Source: DATFQE01 sp963739085 (GTDB taxonomy: Bacteria; Actinomycetota; Thermoleophilia; Gaiellales; Gaiellaceae). Taken from it: a DNA stretch of 64,000 nucleotides. Positions 7,369-15,828 of the stretch are shown piece by piece (position 1 is the stretch's first letter; each line of letters starts with the position of its first letter). The stretch lies in NCBI GenBank assembly GCA_963739085.1, contig CAVTZA010000014.1, positions 62,001-126,000 of the forward strand, read 5' to 3'. Under the pieces are notes generated by a model. That model was not told where the DNA came from. It saw only the letters and a program-made list of their open reading frames with translations, and made no database searches. The position numbers and the translations under genes were made by a program.

Positions 7369-7983
7369 ATGTTCACGGGGATCGTCCGCGAGCGCGGTCG
7401 CGTCGTGCGCGTCGAGGGCGGCGCGGACGGCATCGCTCTCGAGCTCGAGGCGCCGCAGACGGCAGCGGCGAGCGCGGTCGGCGACTCTGTGTCGATCGGG
7501 GGCGTCTGCCTGACGGTTACGTCGAGCTTCGACGGCCGGCTCGCCTTCCACGCGGTTCCTGAGACGCTCGAGCGCAGCTCGCTCGGCCGCCTCGAGCCGG
7601 GGGCCGAGGTGAACCTCGAGCCGGCGCTCCGGGCCGGCGATCCGCTCGGCGGCCACTACGTCCAGGGTCACGTGGACGGGGTCGGGAAGGTGCGCTCACT
7701 CGAGCCTGAAGGCGACGGGGCAAGGCTGACGATCGACGCCCCGGAAGAGCTGCTCCGCTACTGCGTCGAGAAGGGCTCGATCACGGTCGAGGGCGTCTCG
7801 CTGACGATCGCGGGCCTGGACCCGGCCGGCTTCTCCGTCGCGCTCGTACCGCACACGCTCGAGGTGACGACCCTCGACTCGCTGCAGCCCGGAGACCCCG
7901 TCAACCTCGAGGCCGACGTGCTCGCCAAGTACGTCGAGAAACTCGTAGGAAGCGGCAGCCCCGCTACGATCGGCCCAGGATGA
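7369..7983 (+). CDS. ribE: Riboflavin synthase, alpha subunit
   Basis: Dismutates two 6,7-dimethyl-8-ribityllumazine molecules to riboflavin. The 204-residue protein has the family start MFTGIV and two tandem lumazine-binding barrels: the first with SVSIGGVCLTV and GGHYVQGHVDG, the second with GSITVEGVSLTI and NLEADVLAKYVEKL. The ATG is the only sensible start. The TGA overlaps the ribBA ATG (ATGA). R1 copy 2 occupies the leader. I compared that leader with the FMN-riboswitch layout from memory and saw no match. Confidence 0.95.
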   Translation: MFTGIVRERGRVVRVEGGADGIALELEAPQTAAASAVGDSVSIGGVCLTVTSSFDGRLAFHAVPETLERSSLGRLEPGAEVNLEPALRAGDPLGGHYVQGHVDGVGKVRSLEPEGDGARLTIDAPEELLRYCVEKGSITVEGVSLTIAGLDPAGFSVALVPHTLEVTTLDSLQPGDPVNLEADVLAKYVEKLVGSGSPATIGPG

Positions 7984-9239
7984 CCTCCACAGCCACGCGG
8001 CAGACCAGGACGCCTTTCGCCACGATCGAAGGGGCCATCGAGGACATTCGCCAGGGCAAGTTCGTGGTGGTCGTCGACGCGGACGACCGCGAGAACGAGG
8101 GCGACCTCACGATCGCCGCCCAGTTCGCCACGCCCGAGGCGATCAACTTCATGGCCATGCACGCCCGCGGCCTCATCTGCCTCTGCCTGACCGAGGAGCG
8201 ATGCGACCACCTCGGCCTTCGGCAGATGACCGACCGAAACGAGACGCCGTACGGCACCGCCTTCACGGTCTCGGTCGAGGCGCGCGAGGGCGTGACCACC
8301 GGTATCTCCGCGCACGACCGCTCGCACACGATCCAGGTGGCGATCGACCCGAGCAAGGGCGCCGATGCGCTCGTCCAGCCGGGCCACGTCTTCCCGCTGC
8401 GGTCGAAGCCGGGCGGGGTCCTCCAGCGGGCGGGCCAGACCGAGGCCGCCGTCGATCTCGCGCGGCTCGCGGGCCTCAACGCGGCCGGCGTGGTCTGCGA
8501 GATCATGAACGAGGACGGGACGATGGCCCGGATTCCGGACCTGATCCCGTACTGCGAGCGGCACGGGATCAAGCTGATCACCGTCGCCGACCTGATCGAG
8601 TACCGGCGCCGCAACGAGAAGCTCGTCGAGCGCATGACCTCCGTCCGGCTGCCGACCGAGTACGGCGAGTTCACCGCCGTTGCCTTCCGCGAGACGCTGA
8701 CCGGCAAGCACCACGTCGCGCTCGTCCGCGGGGACGTGGACGGGGCCGAGGAGGTGCTCGTCCGCGTGCACTCGGAATGCCTGACGGGCGACGTCTTCCA
8801 CTCGCTCCGCTGCGACTGCGGCGAGCAGCTCGCCCACGCGCTGCAGCGGATCGCGAGCGAGGACCGCGGCGTCCTGCTCTACATGGCCCAGGAGGGGCGG
8901 GGCATCGGGCTGCTGAACAAGCTCAAGGCCTACGAGCTGCAGGAGAACGGGCTCGACACGGTCGAGGCCAACCTCGAGCTCGGGTTGCCGATCGACGCCC
9001 GCGAGTACGGGATCGGCTCCCAGATCCTCGCCGACCTCGGCCTGTCGTCGATCCGCATCCTCACGAACAACCCGAAGAAGCTGAGCGGGATCGAGGGCTT
9101 CGGGCTCACCGTCGTCGAGCAGGTGCCGATCGAGGTGGCTCCGAACGCCGAGAACCGGCGCTACCTCGAGGCCAAGCGCGACAAGCTCGGCCACCGGCTC
9201 CACCACCAGGACGTCAAGTTCGACACCGACGGCGAGTGA
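7980..9239 (+). CDS. ribBA: Bifunctional DHBP synthase/GTP cyclohydrolase II
   Basis: The 419-residue fusion makes both riboflavin precursors. The N-terminal RibB domain (about 1-215) converts ribulose 5-phosphate to dihydroxybutanone phosphate and shows DADDRENEGD and the HARGLICLCLT block. The C-terminal RibA domain carries the zinc motif CLTGDVFHSLRCDCG, the GQEGRGIGL-like loop AQEGRGIGLLNK and the finger LTNNPKKL. The ATG overlaps the ribE stop by four bases, indicating translational coupling. Confidence 0.96.
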   Translation: MTSTATRQTRTPFATIEGAIEDIRQGKFVVVVDADDRENEGDLTIAAQFATPEAINFMAMHARGLICLCLTEERCDHLGLRQMTDRNETPYGTAFTVSVEAREGVTTGISAHDRSHTIQVAIDPSKGADALVQPGHVFPLRSKPGGVLQRAGQTEAAVDLARLAGLNAAGVVCEIMNEDGTMARIPDLIPYCERHGIKLITVADLIEYRRRNEKLVERMTSVRLPTEYGEFTAVAFRETLTGKHHVALVRGDVDGAEEVLVRVHSECLTGDVFHSLRCDCGEQLAHALQRIASEDRGVLLYMAQEGRGIGLLNKLKAYELQENGLDTVEANLELGLPIDAREYGIGSQILADLGLSSIRILTNNPKKLSGIEGFGLTVVEQVPIEVAPNAENRRYLEAKRDKLGHRLHHQDVKFDTDGE

Positions 9240-9285
9240 GGGTTGCGCTGACCGGCCGACGCGATAGAACTCCCTCGATGCTTCG

Positions 9286-10032
9286 ATGAGCGACCGCTTC
9301 GAGGAGCTGCGCCGCCGTTACAGCGAGGAGGGGCAGCAGCCTTACGACCACGACGAGCACGAAGAGGCGAGCGAGGACGTGCTGAGCGCCCTTGCCGAGC
9401 CGGAGGCGGATGCCGAAGCCGCGGCCGAGCCCGTCGAGGACTCCGTCGTGGTCGACGAGCCCGAGGCGGCCGCGGTACCGCCCGCCGAGGAGGAAGAGCC
9501 CGAATCGGAGCCCGAGGCCGCGCCTGCCCAGCACGCGCCCGCGGGATTCAGCATCCCGGACGGCTACGCGACGCTCGAGGGCTCGCCGAACGGCGCGAGC
9601 CGCTCCGTCGGCGTCGTCGTGAGCCGCTTCAACGGCGAGATCACGGCACGGATGCTCGAGCGCGCCCTCGCCACGCTCGAGGAGGAGGGCGTCGCCCGCG
9701 ACGCGGTGACCGTCGTCCCGGTGCCGGGTGCCTTCGAGCTTCCGCTCACGGCGATGGCGCTGGCAAAGACCAGGCGATTCGCCTGCATCGTGGCGCTCGG
9801 CTGCATCATCCGCGGCAAGACGCCGCACTTCGAGTTCGTCGCCGGCGAGGCAGCCAGCGGCCTGCAGCTGTCGGCGCTGGAGACCGGCGTCCCCGTGGCG
9901 TTCGGCGTGCTCACGACCGAGACGGTCGAGCAGGCAGAGGCCCGCGTCGAGCGGGCCGCCGACGCCGCGCGCGGTGCGCTCGAGATGGCCGACCTCTTCG
10001 GCCGACTGCGGTCGTCCGACCAGGCGCGCTAG
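9286..10032 (+). CDS. ribH: Lumazine synthase with acidic N-terminal extension
   Basis: Condenses dihydroxybutanone phosphate with the ribityl pyrimidine. The catalytic domain (about 91-248) is canonical: VVSRFNGEITARML, VPGAFELPLTA, GCIIRGKTPHFEFVAGEAA and VPVAFGVLTTETVEQA. Unusually, some 88 residues precede it. Their first part (MSDRFEELRRRYSEEG) looks helical; the rest is low complexity, dominated by Glu, Asp, Ala and Pro. The ATG at 9286 is the first in frame, and no internal start with a good ribosome site lies close to the fold, so the extension is probably translated. Lumazine synthases build 5-mers or 60-mer shells. Confidence 0.92.
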   Translation: MSDRFEELRRRYSEEGQQPYDHDEHEEASEDVLSALAEPEADAEAAAEPVEDSVVVDEPEAAAVPPAEEEEPESEPEAAPAQHAPAGFSIPDGYATLEGSPNGASRSVGVVVSRFNGEITARMLERALATLEEEGVARDAVTVVPVPGAFELPLTAMALAKTRRFACIVALGCIIRGKTPHFEFVAGEAASGLQLSALETGVPVAFGVLTTETVEQAEARVERAADAARGALEMADLFGRLRSSDQAR

Positions 10033-10045
10033 GAAGACTTTGATT

Positions 10046-10061
10046 CTCCTCGCAAGAGGAG
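10046..10061 (+). terminator. Hairpin after ribH
   Basis: CTCCTC-gcaa-GAGGAG is a perfect 6-bp stem with a GNRA-type tetraloop, 14 bp after the ribH stop. No U-tract follows, so termination is plausible at best. The GAGGAG arm is too far (16 bp) from the next ATG to act as its ribosome site. Confidence 0.35.
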
Positions 10062-10077
10062 TACGGTCCAGGCGGCC

Positions 10078-10931
10078 ATGCTGAAGGTCGCGCTCACCGC
10101 CGGAGCGCTCGCTCTGACGCTCGTTCTCGTGGAGGGGCGGCAACCGGGACCAGCCCGCTCCAACAGCCGCCGTTCCCGCCGCCGCCGCCTGCGCCGCCAC
10201 CGGCCAAGCCGCCGGCGTTCCCGCCGCCTCCGCCCGCCAAGCAGTCGCCGTTCAAGAAGAAGGCGACGATCCGGCAAGACCGCACTGCGCGGACCGCGCG
10301 GTCCGGCCGGGCCGCGAGGGCCCCGCGGCCTGCGCGGCGCGCGCGGAGCCGCCGGCCTCGCGGGCGCGAAGGGCGATCCGGGCGCGGCAGGGCGCGACTG
10401 GCGCACCCGGTGCAGCCGGGTGCGAACGGCACGAACGGGCTCCCCGGGCAGCGAAGGCCGAGGCAACGGGGGACAAGGGCGACAAGGGCGATCGCGGCGA
10501 GTCGGCGCTCGATCCGGTTCCGAGCGGCAAGACGATCTACGGCACGGTCGGCGGCGACTTCCATGTCGGTACGGACGACAACGCCAGCGACTTCGGCGTC
10601 GACGTCAGCGTTCCCGATGCCGGCGCCGCGAGGCTCCTCGAGTGACGCCGAGTCTTCGTGGATGTCGAGCGGCTGGCAGGACGGCGGCGGGCAGACGAAA
10701 CCGACGACCGACGACGACGAATCGCAGGTGCACGGCAGCCCGGCCAATCCGATAGCTCCGGCCGGCAAGGTATGCATCTACGTCGCCGGCGCCGACAACG
10801 CGTTCAACCTCGCGGGCTACTCGGTCCTCTTCGGAGCGGGCGCGAGCAAGTACGGCTTCAAGCTCAAGTGGGACGCGTCGCAGGCCGGCGACACGTTCAT
10901 CGACGCGGCCTGGGCGTACACGGCGCCATAG
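10078..10931 (+). pseudogene. Secreted collagen-like protein, several frameshifts
   Basis: Stitching frames gives a signal-peptide-like start (MLKVALTAGALALTLVLV), a poly-proline segment (PPFPPPPPAPPPAKPPAF), then Gly-X-Y repeats (GPRGPAGPRGPRG, GAKGDPGAAG, GDKGDKGDRGES), then a globular C-terminal domain ending GFKLKWDASQAGDTF and AAWAYTAP at 10931. At least four single-base frame changes are needed (near 10140, 10395, 10455 and 10640). Bacterial collagen-like proteins usually form surface stalks with a trimerising C-terminal domain. The C-terminal half reads cleanly, so the gene is either freshly broken or poorly sequenced through GC-rich repeats. Confidence 0.6.
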
Positions 10932-10956
10932 CGGGCTCCGCTAGACTGCCGCGTCC

Positions 10957-11148
10957 ATGGCCAAGGTTTGCGCAGTCTGTGGGAAGAAGCCGTCGTTCGG
11001 CCACAGCCGGAGCCACTCGATGGTTGCGACCAAGCGGCGCTTCAATCCCAATCTCCAGCGCGTGCGGGTGCTGCTCGGCGGCAAGCCCACGCGCGCGTAC
11101 GTCTGCACGCGCTGCCTGAAGGCCGGCAAGGTCCAGAAAGCCGTCTGA
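10957..11148 (+). CDS. rpmB: 50S ribosomal protein L28
   Basis: 63 residues starting MAKVCAVCGKKPSFGHSRSH, with the typical basic core TKRRFNPNLQ and a C-terminal CTRCLKAGKV. The two CxxC pairs make this the zinc-binding (C+) form of L28. The ATG start is unambiguous. It precedes the fatty-acid-kinase gene, as in many bacteria where rpmB neighbours the DAK2-domain gene. Confidence 0.96.
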   Translation: MAKVCAVCGKKPSFGHSRSHSMVATKRRFNPNLQRVRVLLGGKPTRAYVCTRCLKAGKVQKAV

Positions 11149-11176
11149 GCCCCGCCGAACGCGTCAGAATCGGCGC

Positions 11177-12739
11177 GTGAGCGATCATGACGCCGTTCTC
11201 GCGCTCGCACACGCGGCGCTGAACGCGCTCGAGCGCAACCGGCGCAGGCTCGACGACCTCAACGTCTACCCGGTTCCAGACGGCGACACCGGCACCAACC
11301 TGACCCTGACCGCGCGGGCCGTCGTCGACGCGCTCGAGGGCGGAGGAGACGGTGACCGCCAGGCGGTCGCGCGCTTCGTCGCGAGGGCCGCGCTGCTCGG
11401 AGCGCGCGGCAACTCGGGCGTGATCATGTCCCAGATCGTCCGCGGCGCCACCGACGTGCTCGGCGCGGCAGAGGAGATCGACGCCGCTGTCGTCGCTGCG
11501 GCCCTGCGGTCGTCGAGCGACGCCGCCTATGCGGCCGTTCGGGAGCCCGTCGAGGGAACGATCCTCACGGTGGCGCGCGCGCTGGCGGACGAGGCGGAGC
11601 GCGACGGCGGCGAGTCGACGCTCGCAGGCCTCCTCGCCCGACTCGTGGCAGAGGGCGACAAGGCAGTGCTCGCGACCCAGCAGCAGCTCGCTGTCCTGCG
11701 CGACGCGGGCGTCGTCGACGCCGGCGCGGCCGGCCTGATGGAGGTCGTAAGGGGCATCGCGTCCCACGTCTCGGGCGAGCCTCTGCCCGAGGCGCCCGCC
11801 GAAGAACGGGCAAGCCTGGAGTCGGCGCACCAGGAGCTCTCCCGCTTCCGCTACTGCACGGTGTTCGTCGTCGAGGGCGAGGACCTGGACTCGTCCGCGC
11901 TCGAGCTTGAGCTCGAGCAGCTCGGCGACTCGCTGCTCGTCGTCGGCGATCCCACCGCGCTGAAGGTGCACGTCCACACCGACGACCCCGGCCGCGCGCT
12001 GCAGCTCGCGACCGTGCAGGGCGTTCTCGAGGGCGTCGAAATCAGCAACATGCACCGCCAGACCGCCGAGCGCGAGGTGCGCGTGCTCGAAGGTGAGGAG
12101 GAGGGCGGCACGACCGTGGTCGCCGTCTCGGTCGGCGCGGGCAACCGCGCGCTCTTCGAGAGCCTCGGCGCGCAGGTGGTGGACGGCGGCGAGACGATGA
12201 ACCCGGCGACCGAGGCGCTCCTCGCTGCGATCGAGGCCGCGCCGGGCGAGGTCGTCGTGCTCCCGAACAACCCGAACGTGATCATGGCCGCCGAGCAGGC
12301 CGCCTCCCTCGCGACGAAGCCGGTCCACGTCGTCCGGTCGATGTCGATCCCGGCGGGCCTGGCCGCGATGGTCGCGCACGACGCGCAGCGACCCGCCGAC
12401 GAGGACGCGGCCGAGCTGGCCGAGGCGCTCGACGGCGTCGCCGTCGGCGCCGTGACGATCGCGTCGCGGGCCGTCGAGGGCCTCGCCGAGCCGGGCGACT
12501 ACCTCGGCCTGCTCGAGCGCGAGCCGGTGGCGGGCGGCAAGGTGCTCGCCACCGTGGCCGAGCAGGTGATCGAGGCGCTCCTGGCCCAGCCGCGTGACGT
12601 GCTGACGGTGCTCACCGGCTCCGACACGGCCGAGCTCGACGGACTGCTCGAGACGATCGCGAGGCGCTGGCCGGAGGTCGAGCTCGAGGTGCACGAGGGC
12701 GGCCAGCCGCACTACCGCTTGCTGCTGTCGGCCGAGTAG
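11177..12739 (+). CDS. DAK2-domain fatty-acid kinase (FakA/YloV-like)
   Basis: 520 residues. The N-terminal DAK2 kinase domain (about 1-200) has LNVYPVPDGDTGTNLTLT, which binds Mg-ATP, and GARGNSGVIMSQI. A middle domain and a C-terminal DegV-like YloV domain follow (NNPNVIMAAEQAA, TVLTGSD). FakA phosphorylates fatty acid carried by a FakB protein, and a DegV/FakB-like protein is encoded two genes downstream. The GTG start is 28 bp after rpmB. A dihydroxyacetone kinase role is less likely because the architecture is that of YloV. Confidence 0.85.
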   Translation: MSDHDAVLALAHAALNALERNRRRLDDLNVYPVPDGDTGTNLTLTARAVVDALEGGGDGDRQAVARFVARAALLGARGNSGVIMSQIVRGATDVLGAAEEIDAAVVAAALRSSSDAAYAAVREPVEGTILTVARALADEAERDGGESTLAGLLARLVAEGDKAVLATQQQLAVLRDAGVVDAGAAGLMEVVRGIASHVSGEPLPEAPAEERASLESAHQELSRFRYCTVFVVEGEDLDSSALELELEQLGDSLLVVGDPTALKVHVHTDDPGRALQLATVQGVLEGVEISNMHRQTAEREVRVLEGEEEGGTTVVAVSVGAGNRALFESLGAQVVDGGETMNPATEALLAAIEAAPGEVVVLPNNPNVIMAAEQAASLATKPVHVVRSMSIPAGLAAMVAHDAQRPADEDAAELAEALDGVAVGAVTIASRAVEGLAEPGDYLGLLEREPVAGGKVLATVAEQVIEALLAQPRDVLTVLTGSDTAELDGLLETIARRWPEVELEVHEGGQPHYRLLLSAE

Positions 12740-12745
12740 GGGCGT

Positions 12746-13147
12746 ATGGTTGCCGCCGTGTCGGAGCGCATCCGGGTCGTGGTCGTCGAGGACAACGACG
12801 TCTTCCGCGAGGCGCTCGAGCTGCTTCTGGGGCTCCGGCCGGAGATCGAGGTCGTGGCGGCGCTCGCGGACGGGCATGTGGTGGCGGACGTGTGCCGGGA
12901 GGTTCGGCCCGACGTGGTGGTCGTCGACTACCGGCTGCCGGGGCTCGACGGCGTCCTGGTGACGACCGCGATCCTCGAGGCCTCGCCGACGACGGCCGTC
13001 GTCGCGCTGACCGCCTCCGCCAACGCCCGCGAGCGCGGCGCGCTGATCGAGGCCGGCGCGGTCGCGTGCCTGACCAAGGACCAGCCGCTCGACGAGATCG
13101 TGGACGCGATCCACCGCGCGGGCGGCCGGCTCGCCCCTGCCGAGTAA
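12746..13147 (+). CDS. Stand-alone response-regulator receiver domain
   Basis: 133 residues with only a CheY-like fold and no output domain. Acid pocket in VVVVEDND, phospho-acceptor Asp in VVVVDYRLPGLDG, the conserved switch residue in VVALTAS and the Lys in CLTKDQ are all present. ATG at 12746 or GTG at 12758 could start it. It lies 6 bp after the FakA-like gene and 15 bp before the FakB-like gene, so it is almost certainly in their transcript. No histidine kinase is encoded in the window. A role in controlling fatty-acid phosphorylation is inference from position only. Confidence 0.85.
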   Translation: MVAAVSERIRVVVVEDNDVFREALELLLGLRPEIEVVAALADGHVVADVCREVRPDVVVVDYRLPGLDGVLVTTAILEASPTTAVVALTASANARERGALIEAGAVACLTKDQPLDEIVDAIHRAGGRLAPAE

Positions 13148-13162
13148 GCTGCTCGCCTTCCC

Positions 13163-14023
13163 GTGGACCTGACCGCCGAGAACACGGCGATCGTGCTCGA
13201 CTCGACCGCCGACTTTCCCGCTGCGCCCGAACGGTTCGCAAACTGGCGAGTCGTGCCGCTCTACGTCCGCTTCGGCGACGAGAGCTTCCGCGACTACGTC
13301 GACCTCCAGCCCGCCGAGTTCTACGGGCGGCTCCGCGCAGCGGCTCAGCCGCCGACGACGTCACAGCCCACACCGGCGGACTTCCTCGCCGTCTACGAGG
13401 AGCTGGCCTCCTACGAGCGGATCCTCTCGCTCCACCTCTCGCGCCGGCTGTCGGGGACGTACGAGAGCGCCGAGCGGGCGGCAGGAGAGGCGGGAGACCG
13501 CGTGCGGACGGTCGACTCGGAGACCGCGTCGGCCGCGATCGCGATGCTCGGGCTCGCGATCCAGCGCCGGCTCGAGCGCGGGACGACCGACGACGAGGTC
13601 GACGAGCTCGTCGAGCGGTACAAGCGCGACGCGCGGCTGATCTTCACCGTCGACACGCTCGAGTACCTGGCAAAGGGCGGCCGCATCGGCAAGGCGGCCG
13701 CGATGGCGGGCCAGCTGCTGCACATCAAGCCGATCCTCACGCTCTCCGACGGCGAGGTGCTCCCGCTCAAGAAGGTGCGCGGCGCCCAGAAGGCCTACCG
13801 CGAGTTCGAGCGCTCGTTCGAGGAGAGCGCCGGCAGCGGCCCCGGCTTGCGGGTGGGGATTGCCCACGCCGAGGCACCCGAGCGGCTGCAGGCGCTCGAG
13901 CAGATGGTGAGGCGGGTGCGTCCGCAGGCCGACATCGAGCTGGCGACGACGCTCGGCCCCGTGGTCGGCACCCACGCCGGCCCGGGCACGGTCGGCTTCT
14001 TCTGGTTCGACGACCCGAGCTAG
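13163..14023 (+). CDS. DegV-family fatty-acid-binding protein (FakB-like)
   Basis: 286 residues: IVLDSTADFP at the N-terminus, SLHLSRRLSGTYESA with the fatty-acid-carboxylate Ser/Thr region, VDSETASAAIAMLG, and TVDTLEYLAKGGRIGKAAAMAGQLLHIKPIL, the DegV signature. DegV proteins hold a fatty acid that FakA phosphorylates to acyl phosphate for phospholipid synthesis. The GTG start follows the receiver gene by 15 bp. Its stop converges on the pterin dehydratase gene, sharing a CTAG. Confidence 0.88.
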   Translation: MDLTAENTAIVLDSTADFPAAPERFANWRVVPLYVRFGDESFRDYVDLQPAEFYGRLRAAAQPPTTSQPTPADFLAVYEELASYERILSLHLSRRLSGTYESAERAAGEAGDRVRTVDSETASAAIAMLGLAIQRRLERGTTDDEVDELVERYKRDARLIFTVDTLEYLAKGGRIGKAAAMAGQLLHIKPILTLSDGEVLPLKKVRGAQKAYREFERSFEESAGSGPGLRVGIAHAEAPERLQALEQMVRRVRPQADIELATTLGPVVGTHAGPGTVGFFWFDDPS

Positions 14024-14263
14024 ACGAGCGTCGTCGGTCTTCGCGGCGAGCTCGCGGTCGCGGTCGGTGATCGCGTTCGCCACGTGCGTCCACCAGCGGA
14101 GGGTCACGCGGTTCCAGTGGATCGCGATGTCGGGGTGGTGGTTCTCAGCCTCGGCCAGCTCTCCCACCCGGTTCACGAAGGCGAGCGCCTCGGCGAAGTC
14201 GGCGAAGCGGAACTCGCGCTGCAGCGCGCCGTCGACCTCGTCCCAGTTGCGTCTCGCGACCAC
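14020..14263 (-). CDS. Pterin-4a-carbinolamine dehydratase, 3' end shifted
   Basis: The first 75 residues match the family: FRFADFAEALAFVNRVGELAE, then the ENHHPDIAIHWNRVTL motif with the His-His-Pro active site, and the TDRD helix. The enzyme dehydrates 4a-hydroxytetrahydrobiopterin. In the sequence as given the frame does not stop near the domain end but runs antisense through the DegV gene to 13361. Skipping one base near 14025-14035 gives a stop at 14022-14020 and a normal length of about 80 aa, convergent with degV. I therefore give the shorter gene. Confidence 0.7.
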
Positions 14264-14334
14264 GGCTCTAGTATGGAATCCAGGTCGAGACAGGGCTCGT
14301 ATGACCTCCTACATCCCATGGAAGGAACCGCCAC

Positions 14335-14695
14335 ATGACCCGCATACGTCTCACACTCGCCGGTGTCGCCGCGGTGGCGCTCGTGGCCGTCGCACCGCTC
14401 GGCGCGGCGCCGTCGGCTACGAAGTTGACCGCAACTGTCGGCCCGGGCTTCACGATCAGCCTCAAGAAGGGCACCACGAAGGTCACCAAGCTGAAGCCCG
14501 GCGCTTACACGATCACCGTCAGCGACAAGTCGAACATGCACAACTTCCACCTCACCGGCCCGGGCGTGAACAAGAAGACGTCCGTTCGCGGCCACGGGCA
14601 CGAAGAAGTGGACCGTCACGCTCAAGAAGGGCACCTACAAGTTCGTGTGCGATCCGCACGCGACCTTCATGAAGGGCTCGTTCAAGGTCAGCTAG
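14335..14695 (+). CDS. Exported cupredoxin (plastocyanin-like), one frameshift
   Basis: Signal peptide (MTRIRLTLAGVAAVALVAV) followed by a small beta-sandwich. The type-1 copper ligands are visible: a His in MHNFHLTGPG, then CDPHATFM giving Cys, His and Met. The frame breaks near 14585, and skipping one base restores TGTKKWTVTLKKGTYKFVC to the TAG at 14695; total about 119 aa. An AAGGA ribosome site precedes the ATG. It probably carries electrons outside the membrane; the partner is unknown. Confidence 0.75.
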
Positions 14696-15818
14696 CCGGA
14701 GCAGGCGCGGTCCCGGCGGTGCGCAAGCTCTGACCGGGGCCGCGCTCGCCCAGCGCGAAGCGCTCGTCGGGCTCGCCTCCGCCCTCGATCACGCCGGCCA
14801 CGTACTCGGCCAGCGCCGGGCCGTGCTTGAAGCCGTGCCCCGAGCCGCCGCCCAGGAGCCAGACGTCCTGTCGCTCCGGATGGCGCGCGATGAGGAAGTT
14901 CGTGTCGGACGTAAGCGCATACGGACAGACGCGCGAGAAGACCAGCGGTGCGTCGGCGAGAGTGGGGAAGCGGCGGCCCAGGTAATCCCGCGCCGCCCGT
15001 GCGGCCTGCTCCGAGGGCGTCCGGTCGTCGCGATCGGGGTCGAACTCGGGCCCCTCCAGGTCGGGGCTCACCTTGACGCCGCGCCCGTCCACGTCGCCTA
15101 CGCCGTAGAAGGCCGCGCCGTAGTCGACCCAGGCCGGTACTGGCGGGGTCGACCACTCGATCGGCGCGCCGAAGTGGAGCACCTCCTGGCGGGTCACGCG
15201 CAGCCTTGCCTGGTCGGGGAAGAGCCCGGCGAGCCAGGCGCCGCACGCCCAGACGACGACGTCGGCGTCGAGCCGCTCGCCGTGGACCTCGACGCCGTCG
15301 GCGGAGGGCCGCGCCTCGCCGCCCACGAAGCGCGCGCCCTTGGCCCTGGCGAGAGCGACGATCGCCCGGGTTGCGTCCCGCGCGCGCAGCACGCCGGCCT
15401 CCGGCTCCCATAGGGCGAAGGCGAGGTCCTCGCCGGCGAAGCTCGGGAAGAGCTCGGCGGTCTCGGCGGGCGTCAGGCGCTCCGTCGGAACCCCTTCGGC
15501 GCGCAGGACGTGCTCGCTCTCGGCCTCCCAGCCCGTCTCGTCGTGCGCGAGCCAGACGACGCCGCAGCTCAGGAGGAGCGACTCGCCGGTCTCCTGCTCG
15601 AGCTCGAGCCAGCGCTCCCGGGCCCGGCGCGCGGAGCGGACGTACCAGGCCTCGCCCCCGTGGGCGGCCCGGATCAGCCGAGACTCGCCGCCCGAGGCCG
15701 CGCGAACGTGCCCGGGCGGGTAGCGATCGACGAGCGTGACGTCCCAGCCGCGCTCGACGAGCTCGTGCGCGAGCGAGCCGCCGAAGATGCCCGCACCGAC
15801 GACGATCGCGCTCGACAC
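14688..15818 (-). CDS. FAD-dependent amine oxidase, sarcosine-oxidase (MSOX/SolA) type
   Basis: 376 residues, right for monomeric sarcosine oxidase and N-methyltryptophan oxidase. Dinucleotide-binding start IVVGAGIFGGSLAHEL, then the substrate-domain segments ASGGESRLIRAAHGG and WACGAWLAGLFP, and the C-terminal FAD closure GGGSGHGFKHGPALAEYV. It oxidises a secondary amine with oxygen; the substrate is unknown. The stop overlaps the cupredoxin end by 8 bp, convergently. The 3' Cys expected for covalent FAD (C-G-x-x-x-x-P region) was not confidently identified, so flavin linkage is open. Confidence 0.8.
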   Translation of the reverse strand: MSSAIVVGAGIFGGSLAHELVERGWDVTLVDRYPPGHVRAASGGESRLIRAAHGGEAWYVRSARRARERWLELEQETGESLLLSCGVVWLAHDETGWEAESEHVLRAEGVPTERLTPAETAELFPSFAGEDLAFALWEPEAGVLRARDATRAIVALARAKGARFVGGEARPSADGVEVHGERLDADVVVWACGAWLAGLFPDQARLRVTRQEVLHFGAPIEWSTPPVPAWVDYGAAFYGVGDVDGRGVKVSPDLEGPEFDPDRDDRTPSEQAARAARDYLGRRFPTLADAPLVFSRVCPYALTSDTNFLIARHPERQDVWLLGGGSGHGFKHGPALAEYVAGVIEGGGEPDERFALGERGPGQSLRTAGTAPAPAS

Positions 15819-15828
15819 ACGGCGCAGG

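Noticed and set aside
10046..10061. GAGGAG as ribosome site for the collagen-like gene
   Set aside because: It is 16 bases from the ATG and paired in a perfect hairpin, so it is not usable as a normal site.
13361..14019. Long C-terminal extension of the pterin dehydratase, antisense to degV
   Set aside because: The family domain ends near 14030; high GC keeps antisense frames open, and a one-base skip gives a normal stop.
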